Assembly: GCF_002806995.1 (NCBI RefSeq)
Contig: NZ_NIHE01000001.1
Coordinates: forward strand, 744,001 to 808,000
Reading direction: 5' to 3'
Length of the DNA: 64,000 nucleotides
Source: Confluentibacter lentus
GTDB lineage: Bacteria > Bacteroidota > Bacteroidia > Flavobacteriales > Flavobacteriaceae
A model generated the notes under the pieces. The model saw nothing but the letters and a program-made list of their open reading frames with translations, did no database searches and was not told the origin of the DNA. Both the position numbers and the translations under genes were made by a program. Below are positions 54,601 through 61,970 of the stretch, piece by piece; positions within the stretch are counted from its first letter, which is position 1; every line of letters begins with the position of its first letter.

Positions 54601-55001
54601 TCCATGGATTTTTGTTCGATACTCGCCAACAATAATTCTGATTGAATCGATTCTTTTTGCAATTGAAGCACGTTCAATAACTTATCATTTATTTCTGGGA
54701 AATGCTTCCCAATTATTTTTGAAGCTTCTACATAATCAATCCCTTTTTGAAGTTTAAACAATTTAGCCAAGGGCAAAAAGATAAATTTAAACAACAAAGC
54801 AAGTTCAACAAACACAAATAGCCAAAACAAAATGGTTCTCGCTGTTGTGTTTAACCACAAAATATATTCAATAAAAAGCGTGAATAAAAAATACAACAAG
54901 CCAATGGCAAAAAACAAAATAGCGCCTTTAAGCAATTCATTAGTGTAATAACGCCTAATAAATGCCTCCAGCTTCTCTTGTATAATATGGAATTGATTCA
55001 T
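51606..55001 (-). CDS. Large DUF4175-like membrane and coiled-coil protein
   Basis: The 1131-residue protein has two helices near the N-terminus (about 24-47 and 56-76) and one at about 150-168, a beta-rich extracytoplasmic region (about 180-480), then a very long charged coiled coil (about 490-800) rich in Lys, Glu and Gln, a helical part, a Gly/Glu/Lys low-complexity stretch (about 960-1000) and a final Gln-rich helix. The N-terminal layout matches DUF4175, known from Bacteroidota and alphaproteobacteria, without an assigned function. It is transcribed with ybeY. Confidence 0.82.
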   Translation of the reverse strand: MNQFHIIQEKLEAFIRRYYTNELLKGAILFFAIGLLYFLFTLFIEYILWLNTTARTILFWLFVFVELALLFKFIFLPLAKLFKLQKGIDYVEASKIIGKHFPEINDKLLNVLQLQKESIQSELLLASIEQKSMELSPIPFKTAINFKKNIPYLKYAAIPVLILLITFLFGKINWFSDSFNRVVNYKTAYEPPAPFQFFVVNSDLNAIENNDFTLIVKTAGDVIPESAQIVYDDETYFLQQKGVGEFEYVFPKLKESTEFQLTANGVTSKPYTVSVVEAPTLLAFEMVLEYPKYINKASEVLKGTGNTVVPEGTKVTWQLQTKSTENVSLFSKDTLTFTSEKDNVFKASKALYNDFEYTLSTSNKNLNNYENLAFRIDVVKDEYPELNVKVERDSLDLQTLYFYGQVSDDHGFSKLQLVYYPSDDETKKKYETISISSSNVSEFITAFPNNLNIPEGIHYELFFQVFDNDVINKFKSAKSSVFSYRKRTKDEEDQKKLNEQSETIKDLNKSLKKFDERDKELEELQQNQKEKSTLNFNDKKKLESFLKRQKQQDEMMKNFNEKLKNNLEEFQKENKEEDAFKEDLKERLRENEEQLKKDEKLLEELEKLQDKINNEQLSKKLEELSKQNKNKKRSLEQLLELTKRFYVEKKLDKLKDDLLKMAIDQEKLSIEPEEKNTKENQDKLNEQFGAFKKELENLKKESNSLRKSIDIPQDKPQEDAIKSEQQKASEELQKKDNEQVSDDNNQQNKKENSLKNAQQSQKKAAQKMKQMSEKMQSSMQAGGGEQLQEDVDMLRQILDNLVLFSLDEEDLMDQFNAIDVNHNKYATYLKKQKSLRENFEHIDDSLFALSLRQPKLSETVNKEISEVYFNIDKALDQFAESRLYQGISNQQFTVTAANNLANFLSDVLDSMQENMNMGKGQGQGDMQLPDIIMSQEELNKMMQEGMKEALSGKPKEGEGDKEGEGKEGEKGKVQNKGNNGDNSGGEGEGLNNDLDGKLYEIYQQQQQLREALEKQLKKEGMSGSGQRLLKQMEDVELDLLNKGFTNQTLQKMMELQHQLLKLENATFQQGQDDKRESETNKNQFNNNSINQIPTAKQYFKTTEILNKQSLPLQQSYKTKVQEYFRKENDSI

Positions 55002-55077
55002 TCTATATCCCCTACTTTATTATAACTTACTAAACTACAATTTTTTTTATAGACGATTTATAATAATGTGTTAATTG

Positions 55078-55085
55078 TATCTTTG
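55078..55085 (+). promoter_or_regulatory. Bacteroidota-type -7 promoter element for gltX (TATCTTTG)
   Basis: TATCTTTG fits TAnnTTTG and lies 18 bases before the gltX ATG at 55104, implying a very short leader. This also argues against the GTG at 55068 as start. Confidence 0.55.
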
Positions 55086-55103
55086 CATACAAAATTACAA
55101 AAT

Positions 55104-56615
55104 ATGTCCAAAAACGTTCGTGTTCGTTTTGCACCAAGTCCAACAGGGCCACTTCATATAGGTGGTGTGCGTACTGCTTTATTCAATTATTTGTTTGCAA
55201 AAAAACATCAAGGCACTTTCATCCTTAGAATTGAAGATACAGACCAAAACCGTTATGTTGAAGGAGCAGAACAATACATCATTGATTCATTAAATTGGTG
55301 CGGCATTCCATTTGATGAAGGCCCAGGTAAAAACGAAAAATTTGGCCCTTACAGACAAAGCGAACGCAAACATTTATATAAAAAATATGCCGAACAATTG
55401 ATTGCTTCTGGCAATGCGTATTATGCTTTTGATACGGCAGACATTCTTGATTTCCACAGAAAAGACCATGAGGAAAAAGGAAAAACCTTTATTTACAATT
55501 GGCATAACCGATTAAAATTAAGCAATTCTTTATCACTTAGTGCAGCTGAAACAAAAGCGAAATTGGATGCTGGCGACGAGTATGTGATTCGGTTTAAATC
55601 ACCACAAGACGAGACTTTGCATCTAAAAGACATCATTCGCGGTGATATCCAAATCGATACCAATATTTTAGATGATAAGGTTCTTTTTAAAAGTGACGGC
55701 ATGCCAACCTATCATCTAGCCAATATTGTAGATGACCATTTAATGGAAATTACCCATGTGATTCGTGGTGAAGAATGGTTGCCTTCCCTAGCCTTGCATT
55801 ATCAATTATACAAAGCATTTGGTTGGAAAGCTCCAGAATTTGCACATTTGCCTTTGATTTTAAAACCGACTGGTACCGGTAAATTAAGTAAACGTGACGG
55901 TGATAAAATGGGATTCCCTGTATTTCCTTTACAATGGGAAGATCCTCAAACAAATGACATATCCAGAGGTTATAAAGAAGATGGATATTTCCCAGAGGCT
56001 ATGATAAACTTCTTGGCTTTTTTAGGCTGGAACCCTGGAACGGAACAAGAAATTTTTAGTCTTGATGAATTAATTAACGCGTTTGAACTAGAACGTGTTA
56101 ATAAATCGGGTGCACGTTTCGATCCAGAAAAAATCAAGTGGTTTAATCACCATTACATGCAGGAACAAGATGATATGGCACTTGCCGAAGCGTTTATGTC
56201 ACAATACAATCAATTAACCGATATTGATGTTAATTATGTTGCCCTTGTTGTAAAGCTTGTAAAAGAACGTGCCACATTTATTAGTGATTTATGGGATTTG
56301 AGTTTTTACTTTTTTCAAGCCCCGAAAAGCTATGACGAAAACGCTGTAAAAAAAGCAATAAAGGATGATACTCAAGAATTAATGCTTGAATTGGTTAGCA
56401 TTATACAACGTGTGAGTGATTTTACTGCCGAAAATCTTCAAACAGATATTAAAGCGTGGATAACAGAAAAGAATATCGGTTTTGGAAAAGTGATGATGCC
56501 CTTGCGCTTGGCTTTGGTAGGTGCTTTACAAGGCCCAGACGTTTTCGACATTATGTTTATGATTGGTAAAATTGAAACTGTTGAGCGTATTGAGAATTTG
56601 GTAAAGACTTTGTAA
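55104..56615 (+). CDS. gltX: Glutamyl-tRNA synthetase
   Basis: The class I synthetase (503 residues from the ATG at 55104) charges tRNA-Glu. It has VRFAPSPTGPLHIGGVRTAL (HIGH-type motif as HIGG), EDTDQNR and KLSKRDGDKMG (KMSKS-type motif). The open frame begins with a GTG at 55068, but MSKNVRVRFAPSP is the natural N-terminus and a promoter element lies between. A terminator follows at 56636-56667. Confidence 0.96.
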   Translation: MSKNVRVRFAPSPTGPLHIGGVRTALFNYLFAKKHQGTFILRIEDTDQNRYVEGAEQYIIDSLNWCGIPFDEGPGKNEKFGPYRQSERKHLYKKYAEQLIASGNAYYAFDTADILDFHRKDHEEKGKTFIYNWHNRLKLSNSLSLSAAETKAKLDAGDEYVIRFKSPQDETLHLKDIIRGDIQIDTNILDDKVLFKSDGMPTYHLANIVDDHLMEITHVIRGEEWLPSLALHYQLYKAFGWKAPEFAHLPLILKPTGTGKLSKRDGDKMGFPVFPLQWEDPQTNDISRGYKEDGYFPEAMINFLAFLGWNPGTEQEIFSLDELINAFELERVNKSGARFDPEKIKWFNHHYMQEQDDMALAEAFMSQYNQLTDIDVNYVALVVKLVKERATFISDLWDLSFYFFQAPKSYDENAVKKAIKDDTQELMLELVSIIQRVSDFTAENLQTDIKAWITEKNIGFGKVMMPLRLALVGALQGPDVFDIMFMIGKIETVERIENLVKTL

Positions 56616-56635
56616 TCTAAAATATAGTGTAATAT

Positions 56636-56673
56636 AAATCCTCTTCAAATAAAAATGGAGAGGATTTTTTTAT
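56636..56673 (+). terminator. Intrinsic terminator after gltX
   Basis: AAATCCTCT (56636-56644) pairs with AGAGGATTT (56659-56667) around a 14-base loop, followed by a T run. It lies about 20 bases past the gltX stop. Confidence 0.85.
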
Positions 56674-56788
56674 TGAACAGAACTTGAATTTGTGAGAAAA
56701 AAAAGCGAACTTCGTTTAACTGTCGATATACAAACATTAAACCGTTTTTTATCTAAATAGTTGGAGGTCATTATAAAAGACACGAAAT

Positions 56789-57310
56789 ATGAAAGACATT
56801 GAGTTTATATTAAAACAAACCCGTGATTCATATAATTGGACTAATGAATTCCTAAAACCAATACCGTTTGACAAATGGGATTTGTGTCCAGATGTAATTA
56901 AATCTACCCTGAACTGGCAGGTTGGTCATTTAATTATGAGCCACTATTTCCATTCCATAATGGTCATCAAAGGACATCAAATGGATATCATAAAAAGAAT
57001 TCCAATGAAAGAGTATGATGAATATTTTACAAACAGTAACCCAGAATTAGCAATTGGAAAGGTGGCTTCAAATATCTTGTTTGGGCAATTGGACTTTATT
57101 CAAAAAAGCTCCTTAGCTCTTATTCAGAACTTAAAATCCGAAGATTTATATCAACCACTTGAACCAAGTCCAGTTCCTCATCCCATTGCAAACAACAAAT
57201 TAGAAGCCTTGGACTGGAATGTTAAACATACAATGTATCACTGTGGACAAATTGGAATCTTAAAAAGAATTGTGGCTGAAAGACACGACTTTGGTCTAAG
57301 AAAAAAATAA
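56789..57310 (+). CDS. DinB-like four-helix metal-binding protein
   Basis: The 173-residue protein has the DinB/YfiT-type His triad: His in NWQVGHLIMSHYFHS and the pair in WNVKHTMYHCGQIGIL near the C-terminus. The opening helix RDSYNWTNEFLKPIPFDKWD is also typical. The family includes thiol-dependent transferases such as bacillithiol enzymes; the substrate here is unknown. The next gene starts one base after its stop, so they are probably co-transcribed. Confidence 0.85.
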   Translation: MKDIEFILKQTRDSYNWTNEFLKPIPFDKWDLCPDVIKSTLNWQVGHLIMSHYFHSIMVIKGHQMDIIKRIPMKEYDEYFTNSNPELAIGKVASNILFGQLDFIQKSSLALIQNLKSEDLYQPLEPSPVPHPIANNKLEALDWNVKHTMYHCGQIGILKRIVAERHDFGLRKK

Positions 57311-57311
57311 A

Positions 57312-58139
57312 ATGCTTATGAAATATTTAATTCCCTTATTAATAGCTATTTTTTTACTATCACCAACTTTTACAAATGCTTGTTCTGTACTTTTCTTTGT
57401 AGATTCCTCTACTGGAAAGACATATGTGGTGAACAATGAAGATTATTGGTACGATGTAAATGCCTTTATTAAAATTGAACCCAAATCAAAAAATCAACTG
57501 GCTCGACTTTGGTATGGGTGGGATAAGTTTGCCCAAGGGGGTGTAAATGAAGTAGGTTTATTTTTTGACGCAGCTGTAACACCAGAGCAACCAAAAATAA
57601 ACGGTTATGGAAATCCAAAAAGTAATTTGGGAGACGATATTCTTGCAAATTGCAAAACGGTAGAAGATGCTTTAGCTTATTTGGAGAAAAGAAAAATAGC
57701 TCTAACAAAAAGCCATATGATATTTGGTGATAAGTCAGGCAATGCGGTAATAGTAGAATGGGTAAATGGTGAAAAAAAATTGCATTGGATAAATGATAAC
57801 AAACTAATAATGACCAACTACTTACTTTCAGACACAAGTGCTGGAAATTATCCCTGTTATCGTTATGAATCCATTGAGCAGAATTTAGAAGAACTAAAAT
57901 CCTCTGGAGAAGAAATCAACCTTTTAAGAGTTGGAAATGCAATCGGGCAAGCCGTTCAACCCCCAAAAACAGACGAAAATAATCGAGTTGGGGGTACAGT
58001 TTATACTTCATTCATTAATCTTACAGATATGGAGTTTGTACTTTCTTATAAACTCAGCAATAAAAATGTGGTAAAGCTAAATTTGAACGAAGAATTCTTA
58101 AAAGACAAAGGACAGAAAATCAAATTGACGGAAAAATAA
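57312..58139 (+). CDS. Exported Ntn-type linear amide hydrolase (choloylglycine hydrolase-like)
   Basis: The 275-residue protein has a signal peptide (about 1-23, ending TFTNA) directly followed by Cys24 in CSVLFFVDSSTGKTYVVNNEDYW. In the Ntn choloylglycine hydrolase/acyltransferase group the N-terminal Cys is the nucleophile, so signal peptidase cleavage at Ala23-Cys24 would also create the active site. NNEDY (Asp), GVNEVGLFFDAA and MTNYLLSD are further family features. TNAC does not fit a lipobox. It could hydrolyse N-acyl amides or act on small peptides. Confidence 0.82.
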   Translation: MLMKYLIPLLIAIFLLSPTFTNACSVLFFVDSSTGKTYVVNNEDYWYDVNAFIKIEPKSKNQLARLWYGWDKFAQGGVNEVGLFFDAAVTPEQPKINGYGNPKSNLGDDILANCKTVEDALAYLEKRKIALTKSHMIFGDKSGNAVIVEWVNGEKKLHWINDNKLIMTNYLLSDTSAGNYPCYRYESIEQNLEELKSSGEEINLLRVGNAIGQAVQPPKTDENNRVGGTVYTSFINLTDMEFVLSYKLSNKNVVKLNLNEEFLKDKGQKIKLTEK

Positions 58140-58163
58140 CGAACCGCCCTATCCAGAAAACAC

Positions 58164-58847
58164 TCAAAACAAAACCATTGCCCCAAAAACCAGCATATTC
58201 TGGTTGCCTTTAAATCGGGCATCGCCGCCTGTAGTATCTAAATTTTGGTTTTCCAGTTTCTTTAAAATATTGGTAAAACCATAAATATATTGCGCTTTCA
58301 ACTTAAAGTTTTTTATGCCGGCAGACGCCCCAATGGCACCATTAAAATTAAATAGGGATATATTTGTAATATCCGTCGCCGTTAGATTAGTATAATTATT
58401 TATATAATATTCTTTCTGTCCCTTGTCCTTAACTTCAAGTTTCCCGTTATACTGAACCATCGGCCCCACATCAATAGTAAAATACGTTTCAATAACCTTG
58501 ATGTGCATAAGCATGGCTATTTGAGCGGCAAATAGTTTGTAATCTATAAAAACGTCTACCGTACTTAACATGGTTGGCCTTGCGGAAATCCCCAAATTAT
58601 TCTCTGAAAGTTGCATCCCAAAACTCACATTGTACCATTTATGGGGAATATCAACCGTAGCGCTTAGACCTCCCAAAAAACCATCGCCTTGAGCTGTCGT
58701 GAAATTATCGGTAGCTATATCAAATTTTGTGATGCCTCCAAAAATTCCAATACCATTAGTGATTTGATAATTTCCGCGCTGAGAAAAACCTTTTGTAACA
58801 AAACACATCGTGATGGCTACTAATAGCAAAGGGCATTTATATTGCAT
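58164..58847 (-). CDS. Predicted outer-membrane beta-barrel protein
   Basis: The 227-residue protein has a signal peptide (ending FVTKGFSQ) and alternating strands with aromatic ends (YNVSFGMQLSENNLGISAR, FKLKAQYIYGFTNIL, closing FGAMVLF). The final residue is Phe, as in outer-membrane barrels. It resembles PorT/OmpW-size barrels but no family is certain. It converges with the amidase gene after 24 bases. A TATATTTG element (58866-58873, minus strand) lies ahead of it. Confidence 0.7.
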   Translation of the reverse strand: MQYKCPLLLVAITMCFVTKGFSQRGNYQITNGIGIFGGITKFDIATDNFTTAQGDGFLGGLSATVDIPHKWYNVSFGMQLSENNLGISARPTMLSTVDVFIDYKLFAAQIAMLMHIKVIETYFTIDVGPMVQYNGKLEVKDKGQKEYYINNYTNLTATDITNISLFNFNGAIGASAGIKNFKLKAQYIYGFTNILKKLENQNLDTTGGDARFKGNQNMLVFGAMVLF

Positions 58848-58865
58848 ATATTTGTATTAAGTGTT

Positions 58866-58873
58866 CAAATATA
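58866..58873 (-). promoter_or_regulatory. Bacteroidota-type -7 promoter element (TATATTTG)
   Basis: The minus-strand octamer TATATTTG fits TAnnTTTG and lies 18 bases ahead of the beta-barrel gene, in the gap shared with the divergent SPFH gene. Confidence 0.5.
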
Positions 58874-58920
58874 AGATAATTTTTGTATCTTAATTTTCTA
58901 ACAATTTTAAAACCTTTGTC

Positions 58921-59850
58921 ATGCCTGATTTTACTTCTCTTATCATTATTTTTTTAGGATTGGTTATTTTAATCTCTTCTTTTTTTACCGTGAAACAGCA
59001 GTCTGCTGCCATTATTGAACGTTTTGGTAAATTCCAAAGTATTCGCCATTCTGGTCCCCAATTCAAAATTCCTTTAGTTGATAGAATTGCAGGTCGATTG
59101 AGTTTAAAAATTCAACAACTCGACGTTATCGTGGAAACAAAAACGAAGGATGATGTGTTTGTGCGCTTAAAAGTATCTGTTCAATACAAAGTGATTAGAG
59201 ATAAAGTGGAAGATGCTTTTTATAAATTAGATTATCCACACGATCAAATTACGAGTTATGTATTTGATGTGGTACGTGCCGAAGTTCCAAAAATGATTTT
59301 AGATGATGTATTCTTAAAAAAAGACGACATCGCTATTGCGGTAAAATCTGAATTGAACGAAGCCATGCTTGATTATGGCTACGACATTATTAAAACGCTT
59401 GTAACAGATATTGATCCTGACGCCCAAGTTAAGGAAGCCATGAACCGAATTAATGCCGCCGATAGAGAAAAAACAGCGGCTCAATATGAAGGTGATGCAC
59501 AACGTATTTTGATTGTTGAAAAAGCAAAAGCTGAAGCCGAAAGCAAACGTTTGCAAGGACAAGGTATTGCCGATCAACGTCGTGAAATAGCCCGCGGTTT
59601 AGAGGAATCTGTACAAGTGCTAAACAAAGTTGGTATTAACTCGCAAGAAGCCTCTGCCTTAATTGTGGTAACACAACATTACGACACGTTACAATCTATC
59701 GGTCAGCACACCAATAGTAACCTTATTTTATTACCAAATTCGCCACAAGCAGCCAATAGCATGTTAAATGACATGCTTGCCAGTTTTACGGCCAGTAATC
59801 AAATAGGTGAGGCTATGAAAAATGCTAAAAACAAAAAGAAAGAAGAATAA
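58921..59850 (+). CDS. SPFH-domain (stomatin/prohibitin-like) membrane protein
   Basis: The 309-residue protein has an N-terminal membrane helix (about 5-23), the SPFH domain (about 25-185: IIERFGKFQSIRHSGPQFKIP, VRLKVSVQYKV, YVFDVVRAEVPKM), and an Ala/Glu/Lys-rich coiled coil (about 190-240). It resembles QmcA/YbbK slipins that form membrane rings or microdomains and bind proteases. The usual NfeD partner is not next to it. A terminator follows at 59883-59905. Confidence 0.92.
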   Translation: MPDFTSLIIIFLGLVILISSFFTVKQQSAAIIERFGKFQSIRHSGPQFKIPLVDRIAGRLSLKIQQLDVIVETKTKDDVFVRLKVSVQYKVIRDKVEDAFYKLDYPHDQITSYVFDVVRAEVPKMILDDVFLKKDDIAIAVKSELNEAMLDYGYDIIKTLVTDIDPDAQVKEAMNRINAADREKTAAQYEGDAQRILIVEKAKAEAESKRLQGQGIADQRREIARGLEESVQVLNKVGINSQEASALIVVTQHYDTLQSIGQHTNSNLILLPNSPQAANSMLNDMLASFTASNQIGEAMKNAKNKKKEE

Positions 59851-59882
59851 CCATTTCTGTTTGTAAAACACGTATAAAAAAG

Positions 59883-59905
59883 CCCCATGATTATGGGGTT
59901 TTTTT
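59883..59905 (+). terminator. Intrinsic terminator after the SPFH gene
   Basis: CCCCAT (59883-59888) pairs with ATGGGG (59893-59898) around GATT, followed by seven T. The stop codon and last codons of the convergent small gene lie inside it. Confidence 0.85.
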
Positions 59906-60112
59906 ATGCCCTTTTTTGTACTCATCAACCATAGAGGTAAGACTATTTAAATAATCTTCTAAATCATTTTTATCTATTTCTAAATCCTTATCACCTTTAG
60001 GCAATATTGTTCTGGTTTCATCTAAATACTTTTGAAGTTCAGGATAGTGTTTTTCTACGACGCTTAATAACTCACTAATCTTGGCTAGTAATTTTTGTGT
60101 CGTCGCATCCAT
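59891..60112 (-). CDS. Small helical protein, unknown
   Basis: The 73-residue product is acidic and helical (LLAKISELLSVVEKHYPELQ, then DLEDYLNSLTSMVDEYKKG) and has no signal peptide or cysteines. I do not recognise the family. The frame is open from a clear ATG at 60112 and its codon use is like its neighbours, so it is probably real. Its last codons (KKTP) are encoded inside the terminator hairpin of the SPFH gene. Confidence 0.65.
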   Translation of the reverse strand: MDATTQKLLAKISELLSVVEKHYPELQKYLDETRTILPKGDKDLEIDKNDLEDYLNSLTSMVDEYKKGHKKTP

Positions 60113-60188
60113 AATAAAAAGTGTTTACTTCTAAATGTAAGCTAAATTGAAGACTTATCAAAAGAATCGATGCTAAAAGCTTGTTAAA

Positions 60189-61346
60189 CTAATCTTTGAA
60201 AGGATGTCTTTGCTCCCATTTTTGGGTTGGATCCATTAATTTAAAAAGCTGTTTTAGGATGCTGTTTAAAAAATTGTTCGTGTGTTTCAGATAAATCACC
60301 ATCGGTTTAGGAATGGCGCCAACAGAGCTTTTAATTTCCATAGCGGTTCTAGCATAAACCACATTTTCAAACTTATTTTCAATAGCAAATTTTGCCATAT
60401 CATAAAGCATGTTTAAATATAATTGGTTTGGATATTGGTGTTTTTCATCATATCCTAGGAAATAGGTTTCTAAATGCTTACCATTTAAAATGAGCGTATA
60501 AAAACCAACCAATTCATCCTCCAAAAAATAACCAAAAACTTTAAAGTCATCATTCAATTGAAGTTTTAGACTGTAAAAATGGTTTTCAGGAAGGAAAAAG
60601 GTATTGAATTTTGCATTGTTTGATACATTTAAATAGAGTTTATACAGCTTTTCGGATTGACTTTTTATGGTATCAATGCTTAATTCTGAACAAACAACAT
60701 TTCCCAATTTCGTTTTAGCCCTTTTATACCTGTCTCGATATTTCTTATTAAAAGCTTTGATATAATTTTCATTTGAAGTCCAATTAGGTTTTATGGGCAT
60801 CGCCATATTTGGCTGAACGATTACTTTATGCAATTGGTTTTTATTGAAAAATTCGGCTTCATTATGAATTACATCGGCTTCATAATAATCCTTAAACATA
60901 ATAGCCCTGATGTTTTTTTGTTGATTTTCTTTGATGTACTTTTTAAGGTCTTCAATAGCTTTATACACCATGTTTAAATAATCCGTAGGTGTTATTTTAT
61001 TCTTTATAAAAAAAATGCCATGTTGTCCAGTATGGGTTAGGTTGCCAACAACCAACATGTTGCCCTTTAAAACTTTGGAAATTATGTTCCTGAAAAACTC
61101 TTTAAAACAAGACACTTTAGTTTCTCTAAACATATCTTTTAAGTAGAGCTGAACACGTTGAATAATGACGACTCCTACTAATTCCGTGTCATTAAAAATG
61201 CCCACATAAAACCATTGAATGTTATTTGGAGAGGCGTTTTCTAAAGCTTTTAAATAGTTGGATTGTAAAAAAATATCATGGTTAGCAATAGCGTCCCAAA
61301 CCTCAGGAAGTTCATTAGAAGAATAATAAATTTGATATGTTTTCAA
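60189..61346 (-). CDS. FemAB/GNAT-like acyltransferase
   Basis: The 385-residue protein has two GNAT-like halves: an N-terminal half with YVGIFNDTELVGVVIIQ and a C-terminal half with KVFGYFLEDELVGFYTLILN and NQLYLNMLYDMAKFAIENKF. This doubled layout is that of FemAB/peptidoglycan-bridge or DUF482-type enzymes that move acyl or aminoacyl groups. No catalytic residue can be fixed by eye. A terminator-like hairpin precedes it (61357-61386), so it is likely transcribed on its own. Confidence 0.7.
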   Translation of the reverse strand: MKTYQIYYSSNELPEVWDAIANHDIFLQSNYLKALENASPNNIQWFYVGIFNDTELVGVVIIQRVQLYLKDMFRETKVSCFKEFFRNIISKVLKGNMLVVGNLTHTGQHGIFFIKNKITPTDYLNMVYKAIEDLKKYIKENQQKNIRAIMFKDYYEADVIHNEAEFFNKNQLHKVIVQPNMAMPIKPNWTSNENYIKAFNKKYRDRYKRAKTKLGNVVCSELSIDTIKSQSEKLYKLYLNVSNNAKFNTFFLPENHFYSLKLQLNDDFKVFGYFLEDELVGFYTLILNGKHLETYFLGYDEKHQYPNQLYLNMLYDMAKFAIENKFENVVYARTAMEIKSSVGAIPKPMVIYLKHTNNFLNSILKQLFKLMDPTQKWEQRHPFKD

Positions 61347-61349
61347 TAT

Positions 61350-61386
61350 AAAAATAAAAGACCGAAGTTATAACACTTCAGTCTTT
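61350..61386 (-). terminator. Intrinsic terminator after the DUF1761 gene
   Basis: AAAGACCGAAGT (61357-61368) pairs with ACTTCAGTCTTT (61375-61386) with one mismatch and a six-base loop. Read on the minus strand it is followed by a T-rich stretch and lies between the DUF1761 gene and the acyltransferase gene. Confidence 0.82.
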
Positions 61387-61411
61387 GTTAAAGTTAAAAA
61401 ATTACAACATA

Positions 61412-61894
61412 TTATTTCCAGCCACAAATAATGCCGCCCATAACTCCTAAGGTAACTATCCAGTAACCTGTGTTGATAAAAATATATTTTGCGCTTTTAT
61501 GTTCAAATACAGCGTTTGTTCCCAAAATAGGCAAGGCAATAAAAATACCTGCAAAAATACCATGGAAAACGCCATGTTTAAAGGTTCTAAAAGCATCTCC
61601 ATAAACATCTAAAAAAGCATTATATTCTGGTAATATGCCTAATTCTCCTTGAGCTAAGCTATACACACCCATTTGATGGACCACAATAGCTGGCATGGCC
61701 GATGCTAGGATAAAGGCAAATAATAAGGCTAGGCCAAATATTTTAAACATATTGCCGGTTTTTAATTGTTCTTCAGACATCCCCGCGGATTGCATCCAAG
61801 CCGTTCCAAAAACTTTAGGGTTGTACCAAACAAAACCAACAACCATTGCCGAAAGTGCGGCAAGAATGATTGCAATAGGGTTAATAAAATCCAT
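61412..61894 (-). CDS. DUF1761 membrane protein
   Basis: The 160-residue protein has four membrane helices and the motif VVGFVWYNPKVFGTAWMQSA near the N-terminus (FxWYxPxxFGxxWM), typical of DUF1761. It ends with a helix and GGIICGWK. Function unknown. It sits between glnS and the acyltransferase gene and ends with its own terminator. Confidence 0.88.
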   Translation of the reverse strand: MDFINPIAIILAALSAMVVGFVWYNPKVFGTAWMQSAGMSEEQLKTGNMFKIFGLALLFAFILASAMPAIVVHQMGVYSLAQGELGILPEYNAFLDVYGDAFRTFKHGVFHGIFAGIFIALPILGTNAVFEHKSAKYIFINTGYWIVTLGVMGGIICGWK

Positions 61895-61970
61895 AATAGT
61901 TAGTTTAAAGTTAGGATATAAATATAGATAAATTTATTATAACTCCTTGTTTTTAAGCGAACTAAAATCA

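Noticed and set aside
57469-57837. A 122-residue minus-strand frame inside the amidase gene
   Set aside because: It is fully antisense to a well supported gene, with no protein-like composition.
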